From an uncultured Prevotella sp. (GTDB taxonomy: Bacteria > Bacteroidota > Bacteroidia > Bacteroidales > Bacteroidaceae): a stretch of 64,000 bases of DNA. The stretch is taken from positions 62,001-126,000 of the forward strand of contig CAJOHJ010000005.1 of assembly GCA_905234265.1 (NCBI GenBank), given 5' to 3'. Position 1 is the first letter of the stretch. Every line of letters begins with the position of its first letter. Below are positions 18,218-26,592 of this stretch, in pieces. The notes beneath the pieces are model-generated. The model did no database searches. It was not told the origin of the DNA and saw only the letters and a list, made by a program, of their open reading frames with translations. The translations under genes were made by a program, and so were the position numbers.

Positions 18218-18406
18218 ATGGCACATCCTAAAAGAAGACAATCGAACACCCGTACCGCAAAGCGTCGTACTCATGACAAGGCAGTAGCTCCCACACTGGC
18301 AGTATGCCCCAACTGCGGAGCCTATCACATCTACCACACCGTTTGCCCCACTTGCGGCTACTACCGTGGTAAGATAGCTATCGTTATGGACGAGGCTGCA
18401 GAGTAA
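18218..18406 (+). CDS. rpmF: 50S ribosomal protein L32
   Basis: 62 residues: MAHPKRRQSNTRTAKRR start and a zinc ribbon with CPNC ... CPTCG. Normal length. It belongs to the yceD-rpmF-fabH operon. Confidence 0.97.
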   Translation: MAHPKRRQSNTRTAKRRTHDKAVAPTLAVCPNCGAYHIYHTVCPTCGYYRGKIAIVMDEAAE

Positions 18407-18467
18407 GGTGAAAGTGAAGAGCTAAAAGTGAACCATTTGCTTTCGCTCGAAAAATCAACAGAACAAA

Positions 18468-19478
18468 GTGAATAAAAAAATCAATGCGATAATCACCGGT
18501 ATTGGCGGCTACGTGCCAGACTACGTCCTCGGCAACGAGGAGCTGTCGCGCATGGTAGACACCAATGACGAGTGGATAATGACGCGTGTAGGCATCAGGG
18601 AGCGCCGCATTCTCACAGAGGAAGGCCTCGGCACAAGCTACATGGCCCGCAAGGCCGCCAAGCAGCTGCTGCAGAAGACGGGCGTAGACCCTGATACCAT
18701 CGACGCACTCATTGTCACTACGTCTACCGCTGATTATAAGTTCCCGTCAACGGCAAGCATCGTGCTGGGAAAGCTGGGCCTGAAGAATGCCTTCGCGTTC
18801 GACTTCTGGGCAGCCTGCTGTGGTTTTCTCTATACCCTTGACGTGGCTGGTGCCATGATACAGTCAGGGAGATACAAGAAAATCATCGTCATCGGTGCCG
18901 ACAAGATGTCGAGCGTTGTCGACTACAAGGACCGCGCCACATGTCCGCTCTTCGGCGACGGTGCAGCAGCAGTGCTTGTGGAGGCCACAGAGGAGGAGAA
19001 CATCGGCGTGATGGACTCCTACTTCCGCGCCGACGGCAAAGGCCTGCCGTTCCTGCACTTGAAGGCCGGCGGCTCCGTGTGTCCGCCAAGCCACTTCACC
19101 GTCGACCATCGCCTTCACTACCTCTACCAGGAGGGACGCACCGTGTTCCGCTATGCAGTAACGAACATGAGCGACGACTGTGCGCTCATCGCCGAGCGCA
19201 ACGGTCTCAACAAGGACAACATCCAGTGGGTGGTGCCTCATCAGGCCAACATGCGCATCATAGAGGCCGTGGCCAAGCGCCTGGAAATGCCTATGGAGCA
19301 TGTGATGGTGAACATTGAACACTTCGGCAACACTTCGGCAGCCACCATTCCGCTGGCGCTCTGGGATAACGAGCATCTGCTGAAGAAAGGCGACAACATC
19401 ATCATGACCGCCTTCGGAGCAGGCTTCGTGCATGGCGCAAGCTACTACAAGTGGGCGTATGACGGAAGTGAAAAGTGA
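18468..19478 (+). CDS. fabH: 3-oxoacyl-ACP synthase III
   Basis: 336 residues, GTG start (no in-frame ATG fits). Catalytic triad: Cys117 in WAACCGF, His in VVPHQANMRI and Asn in EHFGNTSAA. It condenses acetyl-CoA (or a branched acyl-CoA) with malonyl-ACP to begin fatty acid synthesis. Its C-terminal residues GSEK and the stop are read from a gtgaaaagtgaagag repeat that then fills the spacer to era. Confidence 0.96.
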   Translation: MNKKINAIITGIGGYVPDYVLGNEELSRMVDTNDEWIMTRVGIRERRILTEEGLGTSYMARKAAKQLLQKTGVDPDTIDALIVTTSTADYKFPSTASIVLGKLGLKNAFAFDFWAACCGFLYTLDVAGAMIQSGRYKKIIVIGADKMSSVVDYKDRATCPLFGDGAAAVLVEATEEENIGVMDSYFRADGKGLPFLHLKAGGSVCPPSHFTVDHRLHYLYQEGRTVFRYAVTNMSDDCALIAERNGLNKDNIQWVVPHQANMRIIEAVAKRLEMPMEHVMVNIEHFGNTSAATIPLALWDNEHLLKKGDNIIMTAFGAGFVHGASYYKWAYDGSEK

Positions 19479-19515
19479 AGAGTGAAAAGTGAATAATTTG
19501 CTACCGCTCTGATAT

Positions 19516-20499
19516 ATGCATAAAGCAGGATTTGTAAACATTGTTGGCAATCCGAATGTAGGAAAAAGTACGCTCATGAACCAGTTGGTTGGTGAGCGTA
19601 TTTCTATTGCCACCTTCAAGGCGCAGACCACGCGCCACCGCATCATGGGCATCGTCAACACCCCCGACATGCAGATAGTGTTCAGCGACACTCCCGGAGT
19701 GCTTAAGCCGAACTACAAGCTGCAGGAGTCAATGCTTGCCTTCTCGGAGTCGGCGCTTCAAGATGCCGACGTGCTGCTCTACGTCACAGACGTGGTGGAG
19801 AACCCAGAGAAGAACATGGACTTCCTTGCGAAGGTGCAGAAGATGCAGATACCGGTGATATTGCTTATCAATAAGATTGATGAGCTTTCTAATCTGGGTA
19901 GCCCGACCAGAGATTCTGGCCCTTATAGAGATTCTATCCCGAATAGCCCTTCTATCCCGGCTAATACTTCTATAGATTCTATAGAGAATAGTCAGGCTAA
20001 GCTGACAGCCATCGTCGAGCGCTGGCATTCGCTGCTGCCCAATGCCGAGATACTGCCCATATCGGCCAAGAACAAGTTTGGCACCGATATGCTGCTCAAG
20101 CGCATTAAGGAACTGCTGCCTGAAAGCCCGGCCTTCTTCGACAAGGACCAGCTGACCGACAAGCCGGCACGCTTCTTTGTCTCTGAGATTATCCGTGAGA
20201 AGATACTGCTCTACTACGACAAGGAAATTCCATATTCCGTGGAGGTCGTCGTGGAGCGCTTCAAGGAAACAGACAAGAACATCCACATCAATGCCGTCAT
20301 CTACGTTGAGCGCGACTCGCAGAAGGGCATCATCATCGGCCATCAGGGCGTGGCGCTGAAGAAAGTCTCCACGGAGGCCCGCAAGGCTCTTGAGAAATTC
20401 TTCGGCAAGAGCATCTTCCTTGAGACTTTTGTCAAGGTAGACAAGGACTGGCGCTCGTCGCAGCGCGAGCTGGATGCCTTCGGATACAACCCCGAATAG
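19516..20499 (+). CDS. era: GTPase Era with a simple-sequence insertion
   Basis: 327 residues. G1 GNPNVGKS (11-18), G3 DTPG (58-61), G4 NKID (119-122), and a C-terminal KH domain (IGHQGVALKKVSTEARK ... FLETFVKVDKDWR). Era binds the 3' end of 16S rRNA and assists 30S maturation. Directly after NKID, residues 125-161 are an insertion rich in Ser, Asn, Pro and Asp (SIPNSPSIPANTSIDS...) encoded by tandem ttctat units. All catalytic motifs remain, so the protein is likely functional. The loop after G4 is surface-exposed in Era. Confidence 0.95.
   Translation: MHKAGFVNIVGNPNVGKSTLMNQLVGERISIATFKAQTTRHRIMGIVNTPDMQIVFSDTPGVLKPNYKLQESMLAFSESALQDADVLLYVTDVVENPEKNMDFLAKVQKMQIPVILLINKIDELSNLGSPTRDSGPYRDSIPNSPSIPANTSIDSIENSQAKLTAIVERWHSLLPNAEILPISAKNKFGTDMLLKRIKELLPESPAFFDKDQLTDKPARFFVSEIIREKILLYYDKEIPYSVEVVVERFKETDKNIHINAVIYVERDSQKGIIIGHQGVALKKVSTEARKALEKFFGKSIFLETFVKVDKDWRSSQRELDAFGYNPE
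19888..19998 (+). repeat. In-frame microsatellite-like insertion inside era
   Basis: Imperfect units such as ttctatcccg and ttctatagattct. The tract keeps the reading frame and adds about 37 residues just after the G4 motif. Confidence 0.75.
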
Positions 20500-20632
20500 G
20501 CTGCTTTAATTACGCTTGCAATCAATAGCGCTTCTCCAAACCGATAAGTAACGGTTAAAAATAAATTAATAGTGCTTTTTCAAGCCGATAAATAACAATA
20601 TAAAAATAAGTTTGTACTATTACAAAGTCATT

Positions 20633-22357
20633 ATGAAGAAAATCCTGTTTTCACTCTGCCTGATGACTACAGTCCTTGTGGCCTCCGCTGAAGACCTGAA
20701 GCTGACTCTGCCCGAAATGGAACCGCGGCTCAGCAGCGGCATGGTGCAGAACTACCGTCCGGAACTGTCGCTGAACATGATGTCGCTGAACATGATGAAC
20801 GTCTCCATGCCAGAGACCGACAAGCTGACGTGGATGGAGACCAACCCTGGCGTGAAGCCCTACAAGGTGATGGACGACCTTACGTTCGTCGGTGTGCCGG
20901 TGTTCGTGGCCGGCATCATTGCCAAGAGCGAGAAGAAGTATTTCGCACAGCAATACCAGAATTCGCATGCCAATACCCGGCTGCTGACAAATTTCAAGAC
21001 CAGCATCGACGACTATACGCAGTATTTCGGTCCGGCCATGACCCTCGGCCTGAAGATTGGCGGCGTTGAGGGCCGCTCCGACTGGGGCCGTTTTCTGGCA
21101 TCGTCGGCAATGTCCTACGGCATCATGGCCGCCATCGTCAACGGCATCAAGTACACTGCCAAGGAGATGCGCCCCGACGGCTCGCAGGCAAACTCCTGGC
21201 CGTCGGGGCACACGGCAACGTCCTTCGTCGGAGCTACCATCCTGCACAAGGAGTACGGTCTGACGCGCTCGCCATGGTATTCCATAGCCGGCTACGGCGT
21301 GGCAACGGCTACTGGCGTCATGCGCGTGCTGAACAACCGCCACTGGGTCAGCGACGTGCTGTCGGGAGCCGGCATAGGCATTATGTCCACCGAGGCCGCC
21401 TATGCGCTGAGCGATGTTGTCTTCAAGGGGCGCGGTCTGCTGCGCAACGACATGGAAGGGCTTACCGATGCTTCGGAGCATCCGTCGTTCTTCTCAGTGT
21501 CTATGGGTCTTGGCTTCGGCAGCAAGGACCTCGACTTCGAGGCACTCGACGAGGGCGACCCTGTAAGGATGAAGTTCCAGACAGCCACCGTCGTGCAGGC
21601 TGAAGGTGCATATTTCATCAACAAATACGTAGGCATCGGCGGCCGTCTGCGCGTGAAGACATCGCCTATCAAGGGCTGGGAAGACTTCATGGGCATGGCT
21701 GAAAACGATGCCGGCGAAGTTGTCCAGGATCTGCGTGAAATCGACGAGGAAGGCTCGTTCACCGGCAATCTTACCGACATGCTGCTCACCAAGGAGTTTT
21801 CCATCGAGAGCGATCACTTGACGGAGTTCGCCGCCGACGCAGGTCTCTACTTCAACATCCCGCTGAGCAGGCGCTTCTCGCTTGGCACCAAGCTGCTCGT
21901 AGGCCGCAGCATCATGCAGGAGCTGGACCTTAACGCACGCTATGCAGGCAACGTGATGGACATGGACTACGACGCAACCATCACCAGCGGCCAGCTGACA
22001 GACATTGACATCAAGGACATCACTGAACTGAAGGATGCCGGCAACAAGCCTGTTACATACGACGTGGAGTGGGACTATCTGACCGTGTCGGCCAACAACT
22101 CGACGAAGTTCGGCACCGGCCTGTCGCTGACATACGCCTACAAGAAGAACTTCTCGTGGAAGTTGTTCTGCGACTACGACTACACGCGCAAAGACTACAC
22201 GCTGACCTACGACCCTGACTATTACATCGCCTTCGGCATGCCCGAAATGGTTGGCCTTGGTGCGTTGATGGGCGAAACCATACAGCCGCAGAAGCACACC
22301 ATCCGCAAGCACGTCAATTCGTGGGTGGTGGGTGCCTCGTTCAGCGTTTCGTTCTGA
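20633..22357 (+). CDS. PAP2-family phosphatase with C-terminal beta-rich domain, exported
   Basis: 574 residues from ATG 20633, giving the signal peptide MKKILFSLCLMTTVLVASA; an earlier ATG at 20612 would spoil it. The acid phosphatase/PAP2 signature is complete: K-x6-RP (KYTAKEMRP), PSGHT and R-x5-H-x3-D (RVLNNRHWVSDVLSG). These enzymes remove phosphate from lipid phosphates such as undecaprenyl-PP or PA. After about residue 290 an alternating-strand domain of some 280 residues follows, with aromatic C-terminal end (VVGASFSVSF), suggesting an outer-membrane beta-barrel. Such PAP2-barrel proteins are known in Bacteroidetes lipid A modification; the substrate here is unknown. Confidence 0.85.
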   Translation: MKKILFSLCLMTTVLVASAEDLKLTLPEMEPRLSSGMVQNYRPELSLNMMSLNMMNVSMPETDKLTWMETNPGVKPYKVMDDLTFVGVPVFVAGIIAKSEKKYFAQQYQNSHANTRLLTNFKTSIDDYTQYFGPAMTLGLKIGGVEGRSDWGRFLASSAMSYGIMAAIVNGIKYTAKEMRPDGSQANSWPSGHTATSFVGATILHKEYGLTRSPWYSIAGYGVATATGVMRVLNNRHWVSDVLSGAGIGIMSTEAAYALSDVVFKGRGLLRNDMEGLTDASEHPSFFSVSMGLGFGSKDLDFEALDEGDPVRMKFQTATVVQAEGAYFINKYVGIGGRLRVKTSPIKGWEDFMGMAENDAGEVVQDLREIDEEGSFTGNLTDMLLTKEFSIESDHLTEFAADAGLYFNIPLSRRFSLGTKLLVGRSIMQELDLNARYAGNVMDMDYDATITSGQLTDIDIKDITELKDAGNKPVTYDVEWDYLTVSANNSTKFGTGLSLTYAYKKNFSWKLFCDYDYTRKDYTLTYDPDYYIAFGMPEMVGLGALMGETIQPQKHTIRKHVNSWVVGASFSVSF

Positions 22358-22378
22358 CGTCAGCACATCCCGCGAACT

Positions 22379-22480
22379 TATCTCTGCGAGTTACGAAATT
22401 ATCTCACAGAGATAATTTTTTATCTCTGCATGTTACGAAATTATCTTACGAAGATAATTTTTTATCTCCGTAAGATAATC
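22379..22480. repeat. GAGATAA-family intergenic repeat, copy C
   Basis: Alternating ttatctctgcgagttacgaaa and agagataattt units, in both orientations, so the block can fold into nested hairpins (TTATCTC pairs with GAGATAA). It lies between the PAP2 stop and the GH43 promoter. Confidence 0.9.
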
Positions 22481-22504
22481 TTGGAGAAAATGATTGTAAA
22501 AAAG

Positions 22505-22536
22505 TTTGGAGGTTTCGGCAGAAGTCCCTACCTTTG
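22505..22536 (+). promoter_or_regulatory. Promoter of the GH43 gene
   Basis: TTTG at 22505-22508 (-33 box) and TACCTTTG at 22529-22536 (-7 box), 20 bases apart, the Bacteroidetes spacing; ATG follows 22 bases later. Confidence 0.75.
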
Positions 22537-22558
22537 TTAAGGACTAAAGAACCGCTAA

Positions 22559-24739
22559 ATGAAACGACTACTCACTATCGGCGCCCTGTGCGCCCTCATG
22601 GCTGTCGGCGCAACGGCTCAGACGAAGTCGTGGACGGCCGACAACGGAAACGGAACATTCACAAACCCACTGTTCTACGACGAGTTCTCCGACCCTGACA
22701 TCCTGCGCGTAGGCGACGACTACTATCTGGCCGGCACCACCATGCATGCCGTGCCGGGATTGGTGATACTGCACTCGCGCGACCTCGTGAACTGGGAGAA
22801 CATCAGCTATTGCTTCGACCGCTTCGACTTCCCTGACGACGCCTTTGCACTCAAGAACCACAGGGAAATCTACGGGCAGGGCATCTGGGCGCCATGCATA
22901 CGCTACGCCAACGGACAGTTCTACGTGTTCAGCAACGTCAACGGCAAGGGCCTGCAATGCTACACCGCCAAGGACATCCGCGGCCCGTGGCAGCACCATA
23001 ACATGCAGGGCAAGATTTACGACCTTTCGGTACTCTTCGACGACGACGGCACCATCTACGCCATCCACGGCTACGGTGAGGTACACTGCACGGAACTGAA
23101 GGCAGACATGAGCGGCCCTAAGGAAGAGACCGACCGCATCATCATTCCCGAGGGACAGGCTGTGGGCGAGGGACACCATATGTACAAGATTGACGGCATG
23201 TACTACCTTATCAGCACCGACTATAAGCCTAACGGCCGCACGCTCTGCTCGCGGTCGAAAAGCATCTGGGGACCCTATGAAACCGTCACAGTCACGGCCG
23301 ACGAGACTTTCGGCTATCATGCCGCCGCACTCACACAGGTGCCACGCGGCGAGAAAGACCGCATAGGCCATGACGGCACGAAGTTTGGCATTCCAAAGGT
23401 GGACAAGGACGCCACGGCATGCACGAACATACATCAGGGAGGCATCGTGCAGGATCAGAGCGGCCAGTGGTGGGCGCTGCTGATGATGGACTTCCACAGC
23501 ATAGGCCGCACGGTAACGCTGGCACCGATAACATGGAAAGACGGATGGCCGTTCCTCGGGCTGGAAGGCAACTTGGGGCGTGCGCCACGGACATGGCTGA
23601 AGCCAAATGTAAGGGTGAGTGGTGAGAAGAAAGAGGTAAGAAGTGAGGGGCAAGAGGTGAGCAGTGAGGCTCCCCATGCCCCCTACGACCGCTCCGACGA
23701 CTTCGACTATTCTCTCACCTCTCACCCCTCACCTCTCACCTCTAAAAAGCTAAAGCCCATCTGGCAGTGGAACCACAATCCGGACGACAAGATGTGGAGC
23801 CTGAAGGGCGGACGCTTGCGGCTTAGCACCATGCCGGCAGAGCAGCTGATGTGGGCAAGGAATACGCTGACGCAGCGCGTCATAGGACCGCAGTCGGTGG
23901 CAACGGTTGAACTCTATGTCAAGGGAATGAAGGACGGCGACGTCTGCGGACTGGGCAACATCAACGTGCCATGCTCCTGGATAGGCATCGTGAAGGACGG
24001 CAAGCAGCTGACGCTGCGCTGCTTCGAGCAATACCGCAACGACACAGTAGACGTGCCTCTCACCTCTCACCTCTCACCTCTCACCTCTAAGATATGGCTC
24101 CGCATGGTGGGCGACTACGACAACGACCGCGCACACTACGAGTATTCCTTTGACGGCCGCGACTTCCAGCAGCTGGGCAAGGAAATGCCTCTCAGCTATC
24201 AGCTCATCTCGTTCCAGGGTTCGCGCCATGCCCTGTTCGCTTTCAACAAGAACGGTAAGAATGGCGGATATGCCGAATTCGACAATTTCACCGTCGATGA
24301 GCCGCAGGCCGACCGCAGTGGGAATATTCCCTACGGCAAGCTGTTCCGCATCGTCAATCTGGCCACCGGCAAGCCCATGCATGCCACTCACCACGGTCTC
24401 ATGTACGACACCGACGCCCGAAACAACAGTCGCGAGACGCACTTCCGCATTGTCGACAAGGGGTGCGGACAGGTGCAGCTGCAGTGCGAGGACGGCCGCT
24501 ACGTCTTCGTCTCCGGCCTTGGCATTGCAGGTGATGTGCGTCTTACCAAAGATGCGGAAAAAGCCGAGACATTCCTCTGGCAGGACTATCTCAGCCATGA
24601 GTTTATGCTCATGTCAATGCGCACGCACAAATACATAGGAAAGAGTCCTACCACCGGCAGTCCTTACTCCATGGACTTCCCCGGCTCGGACCCGGCACGC
24701 CGCAACGGTGCCGTCTTCCGCTGGGAAGAGATTAAATAA
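22559..24739 (+). CDS. GH43-family glycosidase with two low-complexity linkers
   Basis: 726 residues with signal peptide (MKRLLTIGALCALMAVGATA). GH43 five-bladed propeller at about 30-345: FSDPDILR (base Asp46), YDLSVLFDDDG (Asp155) and VGEGHHMYK (acid Glu204). Residues 351-398 are a repeat-derived linker ending SLTSHPSPLTSKK; a beta-sandwich domain of the XynB C-terminal type follows, interrupted at 499-511 by a second repeat (PLTSHLSPLTSK), and a beta-trefoil-like domain forms the last 120 residues. Likely a beta-xylosidase or alpha-arabinofuranosidase acting in the periplasm; the exact sugar cannot be set. It stands alone with its own promoter and terminator. Confidence 0.88.
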   Translation: MKRLLTIGALCALMAVGATAQTKSWTADNGNGTFTNPLFYDEFSDPDILRVGDDYYLAGTTMHAVPGLVILHSRDLVNWENISYCFDRFDFPDDAFALKNHREIYGQGIWAPCIRYANGQFYVFSNVNGKGLQCYTAKDIRGPWQHHNMQGKIYDLSVLFDDDGTIYAIHGYGEVHCTELKADMSGPKEETDRIIIPEGQAVGEGHHMYKIDGMYYLISTDYKPNGRTLCSRSKSIWGPYETVTVTADETFGYHAAALTQVPRGEKDRIGHDGTKFGIPKVDKDATACTNIHQGGIVQDQSGQWWALLMMDFHSIGRTVTLAPITWKDGWPFLGLEGNLGRAPRTWLKPNVRVSGEKKEVRSEGQEVSSEAPHAPYDRSDDFDYSLTSHPSPLTSKKLKPIWQWNHNPDDKMWSLKGGRLRLSTMPAEQLMWARNTLTQRVIGPQSVATVELYVKGMKDGDVCGLGNINVPCSWIGIVKDGKQLTLRCFEQYRNDTVDVPLTSHLSPLTSKIWLRMVGDYDNDRAHYEYSFDGRDFQQLGKEMPLSYQLISFQGSRHALFAFNKNGKNGGYAEFDNFTVDEPQADRSGNIPYGKLFRIVNLATGKPMHATHHGLMYDTDARNNSRETHFRIVDKGCGQVQLQCEDGRYVFVSGLGIAGDVRLTKDAEKAETFLWQDYLSHEFMLMSMRTHKYIGKSPTTGSPYSMDFPGSDPARRNGAVFRWEEIK

Positions 24740-24745
24740 AAAATA

Positions 24746-24790
24746 CAATCATGGGCAGAAGCACTTAGCGTCTCTGCCCATGATTGTTTA
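24746..24790. terminator. Bidirectional terminator between GH43 and EamA genes
   Basis: Perfect 14-base-pair inverted repeat (caatcatgggcaga ... tctgcccatgattg) with A-rich left and T-rich right flank, serving both converging genes. Confidence 0.88.
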
Positions 24791-25699
24791 TTTGCTTTTT
24801 TCAATGTCGTGCCTTGACTTTGACTTTGTTACCAGCCAGACACCGCTGAACACCATGACGACTGCTAAGGCGTGGGTGGGCTTCAGCACTCCGATGCCCA
24901 TGAGCAGCGAGGCGGCGACGCTGACGATGGGCTGCACATAGTTATATACCGACACCACTGTAGGCCGCAGCGTGCGCTGTCCGATCATGGTGAGGATGTA
25001 GCCAAGGAATGTGCCGATGCCTACGACGTAAGCCACTTCCCACCAGGTGCGAGCAGGTATCGGATGGGAGACAACGCTGCTGACATGGCCGATAGTCAGC
25101 GGCAGCAGCATAAGTGTGGCCCAGGAGAACATGTACTTGTTGATGGTGAACACATTGTAGCGCTTGATGAGCGGATTGAACAGCGACAGGTAGAGGGCAA
25201 ACGAGAACTGTGCAAAAAGGCACAGCAAGTCGCCGCGGAGGTCGCCGACCTTGTTGTCGGCATGCACTGCCGACGTCATGATGAGTATCAGCGCGCCGCT
25301 GCATCCCATAAGCACTCCCAGCGTCTTCTTTCCCGTAATCGGCTCCTTCAGTATCAATGCTGCCAGCAGCATGGCAAAGATAGGCATTGACGTGGTGACG
25401 ATAGAGGCATTGATGGGCGACGTGATGCTCAGGCCGATGGTGTAGCAGCACTGGTTGCACACCAGGCCGAAGAGTGCGGCGCCGATGAACTGCAGCTTGT
25501 CTTTCATTGGCACATGCTCACGCTTTGCAAACAGTGATGCTATCCAGAACAGCAGGCACGCTCCTGCCACGCGGAAGGTCACCATCGTGATGCCGTCGAA
25601 GCCATGGGTCATGGCATCTTTGCCTATCGGGGCCATCAGTCCCCAGCCGGCGCATGCGCCGAACATGCTCAAGTGGGCTATGAGTGCTTTGTTCTTCAT
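24788..25699 (-). CDS. EamA/DMT-family transporter
   Basis: 303 residues from MKNKALIAHLSMFG. Ten hydrophobic segments in two repeated EamA halves (the second begins near LRGDLLCLFAQFSFALY; typical LKEPIT and LLMGIGVLKPT motifs close each half). Drug/metabolite transporters export amino acids, nucleotides or other metabolites across the inner membrane; the substrate cannot be told. The start at 25699 is preferred over the longer frame because a TACCTTTG promoter sits between them. Confidence 0.9.
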   Translation of the reverse strand: MKNKALIAHLSMFGACAGWGLMAPIGKDAMTHGFDGITMVTFRVAGACLLFWIASLFAKREHVPMKDKLQFIGAALFGLVCNQCCYTIGLSITSPINASIVTTSMPIFAMLLAALILKEPITGKKTLGVLMGCSGALILIMTSAVHADNKVGDLRGDLLCLFAQFSFALYLSLFNPLIKRYNVFTINKYMFSWATLMLLPLTIGHVSSVVSHPIPARTWWEVAYVVGIGTFLGYILTMIGQRTLRPTVVSVYNYVQPIVSVAASLLMGIGVLKPTHALAVVMVFSGVWLVTKSKSRHDIEKSK

Positions 25700-25763
25700 C
25701 GTTTCTATGCTTGTGTGTATTGTTGCCTTGCTGCCTGCCGCAGACTGTTGGCATACAGGCGTG

Positions 25764-25771
25764 CAAAGGTA
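25764..25771 (-). promoter_or_regulatory. Promoter -7 element for the EamA gene
   Basis: Reads TACCTTTG on the minus strand, about 65 bases before ATG 25699. It is divergent from the RNase H promoter. Confidence 0.7.
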
Positions 25772-25803
25772 AGAAGTTTTTTCTGAATGGCGAAGCATTT
25801 TTT

Positions 25804-25833
25804 TTGTAAAGTAATTATTTATTATTACCTTTG
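25804..25833 (+). promoter_or_regulatory. Promoter of the RNase H gene, leaving almost no leader
   Basis: TTTG at 25804-25807 and TACCTTTG at 25826-25833, 18 bases apart. The expected start of transcription (about 7 bases downstream) is at or within two bases of the ATG at 25842, so the mRNA should be leaderless or nearly so. Confidence 0.7.
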
Positions 25834-25841
25834 CTAAGATT

Positions 25842-26309
25842 ATGAACAACTTGCAAAATCCACCAGCCAATCGTCACGACACCGTGCTGCCGTTGCCCCT
25901 TGAGGTCGTGGCAGACGCATGGGCTGTCGACGCCGCATGCTCGGGCAATCCCGGCCCTATGGAATATCAGGCCATTGACTTGCAGACGGGCTACAGAGTG
26001 TTTCACTACGGCCCCGTGCATGGCACCAATAACATAGGTGAGTTCCTGGCCATCGTGCATGCATTGGCGCTTTGCTGGCAGAAGGGACTGCACGGCAAAA
26101 CTATCTACAGCGACTCTTACAATGCCATCCTCTGGGTCAGGAAGCGGCAGTGCAAGACAAAGCTGGAGCGCAATGAGAAGACGGAGCCACTGTTTCAGGT
26201 GATTGCCAGGGCCGAAAACTGGCTGCGCACCCACGATTTCCGCAATCCGATAATCAAGTGGGAGACGCAGAAGTGGGGTGAGGTGCCTGCCGACTTCGGC
26301 AGAAAATAA
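25842..26309 (+). CDS. rnhA: Ribonuclease H
   Basis: 155 residues, type 1 RNase H fold: VDAACSGNPGPMEY (Asp30), NIGEFLAIVHAL (Glu67), IYSDSYNAILWV (Asp91) and a terminal WGEVPADFGRK with the fourth Asp. It cuts RNA in RNA:DNA hybrids. It resembles the Bacteroidetes RNase H type that in other species is fused to a viroplasmin domain; that domain is absent here. The very short leader is noted in the promoter entry. Confidence 0.9.
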   Translation: MNNLQNPPANRHDTVLPLPLEVVADAWAVDAACSGNPGPMEYQAIDLQTGYRVFHYGPVHGTNNIGEFLAIVHALALCWQKGLHGKTIYSDSYNAILWVRKRQCKTKLERNEKTEPLFQVIARAENWLRTHDFRNPIIKWETQKWGEVPADFGRK

Positions 26310-26345
26310 AAGTCTAAAAAGCTTGCAGAGAAGAAATTTCTTTTG

Positions 26346-26353
26346 TACCTTTG
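26346..26353 (+). promoter_or_regulatory. Promoter -7 element for tRNA-Gln
   Basis: TACCTTTG, 108 bases before the tRNA; a leader of about 100 bases would be removed during tRNA maturation. Confidence 0.65.
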
Positions 26354-26460
26354 CACGCACAATTTCGGAGACCGTGCCGCTGATGTCGGCGCTCGTGCCG
26401 CAGAAGCAGAGAGTTTTAATGCTGAAGCCGCCTCTGAGATTGTGTGACAAGCAAGTGCGC

Positions 26461-26531
26461 TGTCCAATGGTGTAATGGTAGCACAACAGGTTTTGGTTCT
26501 GTTTGTGGTGGTTCGAATCCGCCTTGGACAA
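26461..26531 (+). tRNA. tRNA-Gln (anticodon TTG)
   Basis: Cloverleaf: acceptor tgtccaa/ttggaca, anticodon stem acagg/tctgt around loop ttttggt (TTG at positions 34-36), T arm with ggttcgaatcc. CCA is not encoded. A strong terminator follows. Confidence 0.95.
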
Positions 26532-26534
26532 CAA

Positions 26535-26576
26535 AAATCGCAGCCGGTTCTTTTCGGACCCGGCTGCGATTTTTAA
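26535..26576 (+). terminator. Terminator of tRNA-Gln, shared with korB
   Basis: Inverted repeat aaatcgcagccgg ... ccggctgcgattt (13 base pairs) followed by T's; the A-run on the left makes it usable also by the converging korB transcript. Confidence 0.9.
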
Positions 26577-26592
26577 TTATTTGTTTCCTTCG

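Noticed and set aside
22379..22480. CRISPR array at the GAGATAA blocks
   Set aside because: Units are short, contiguous, in both orientations and without unique spacers; no cas genes nearby.
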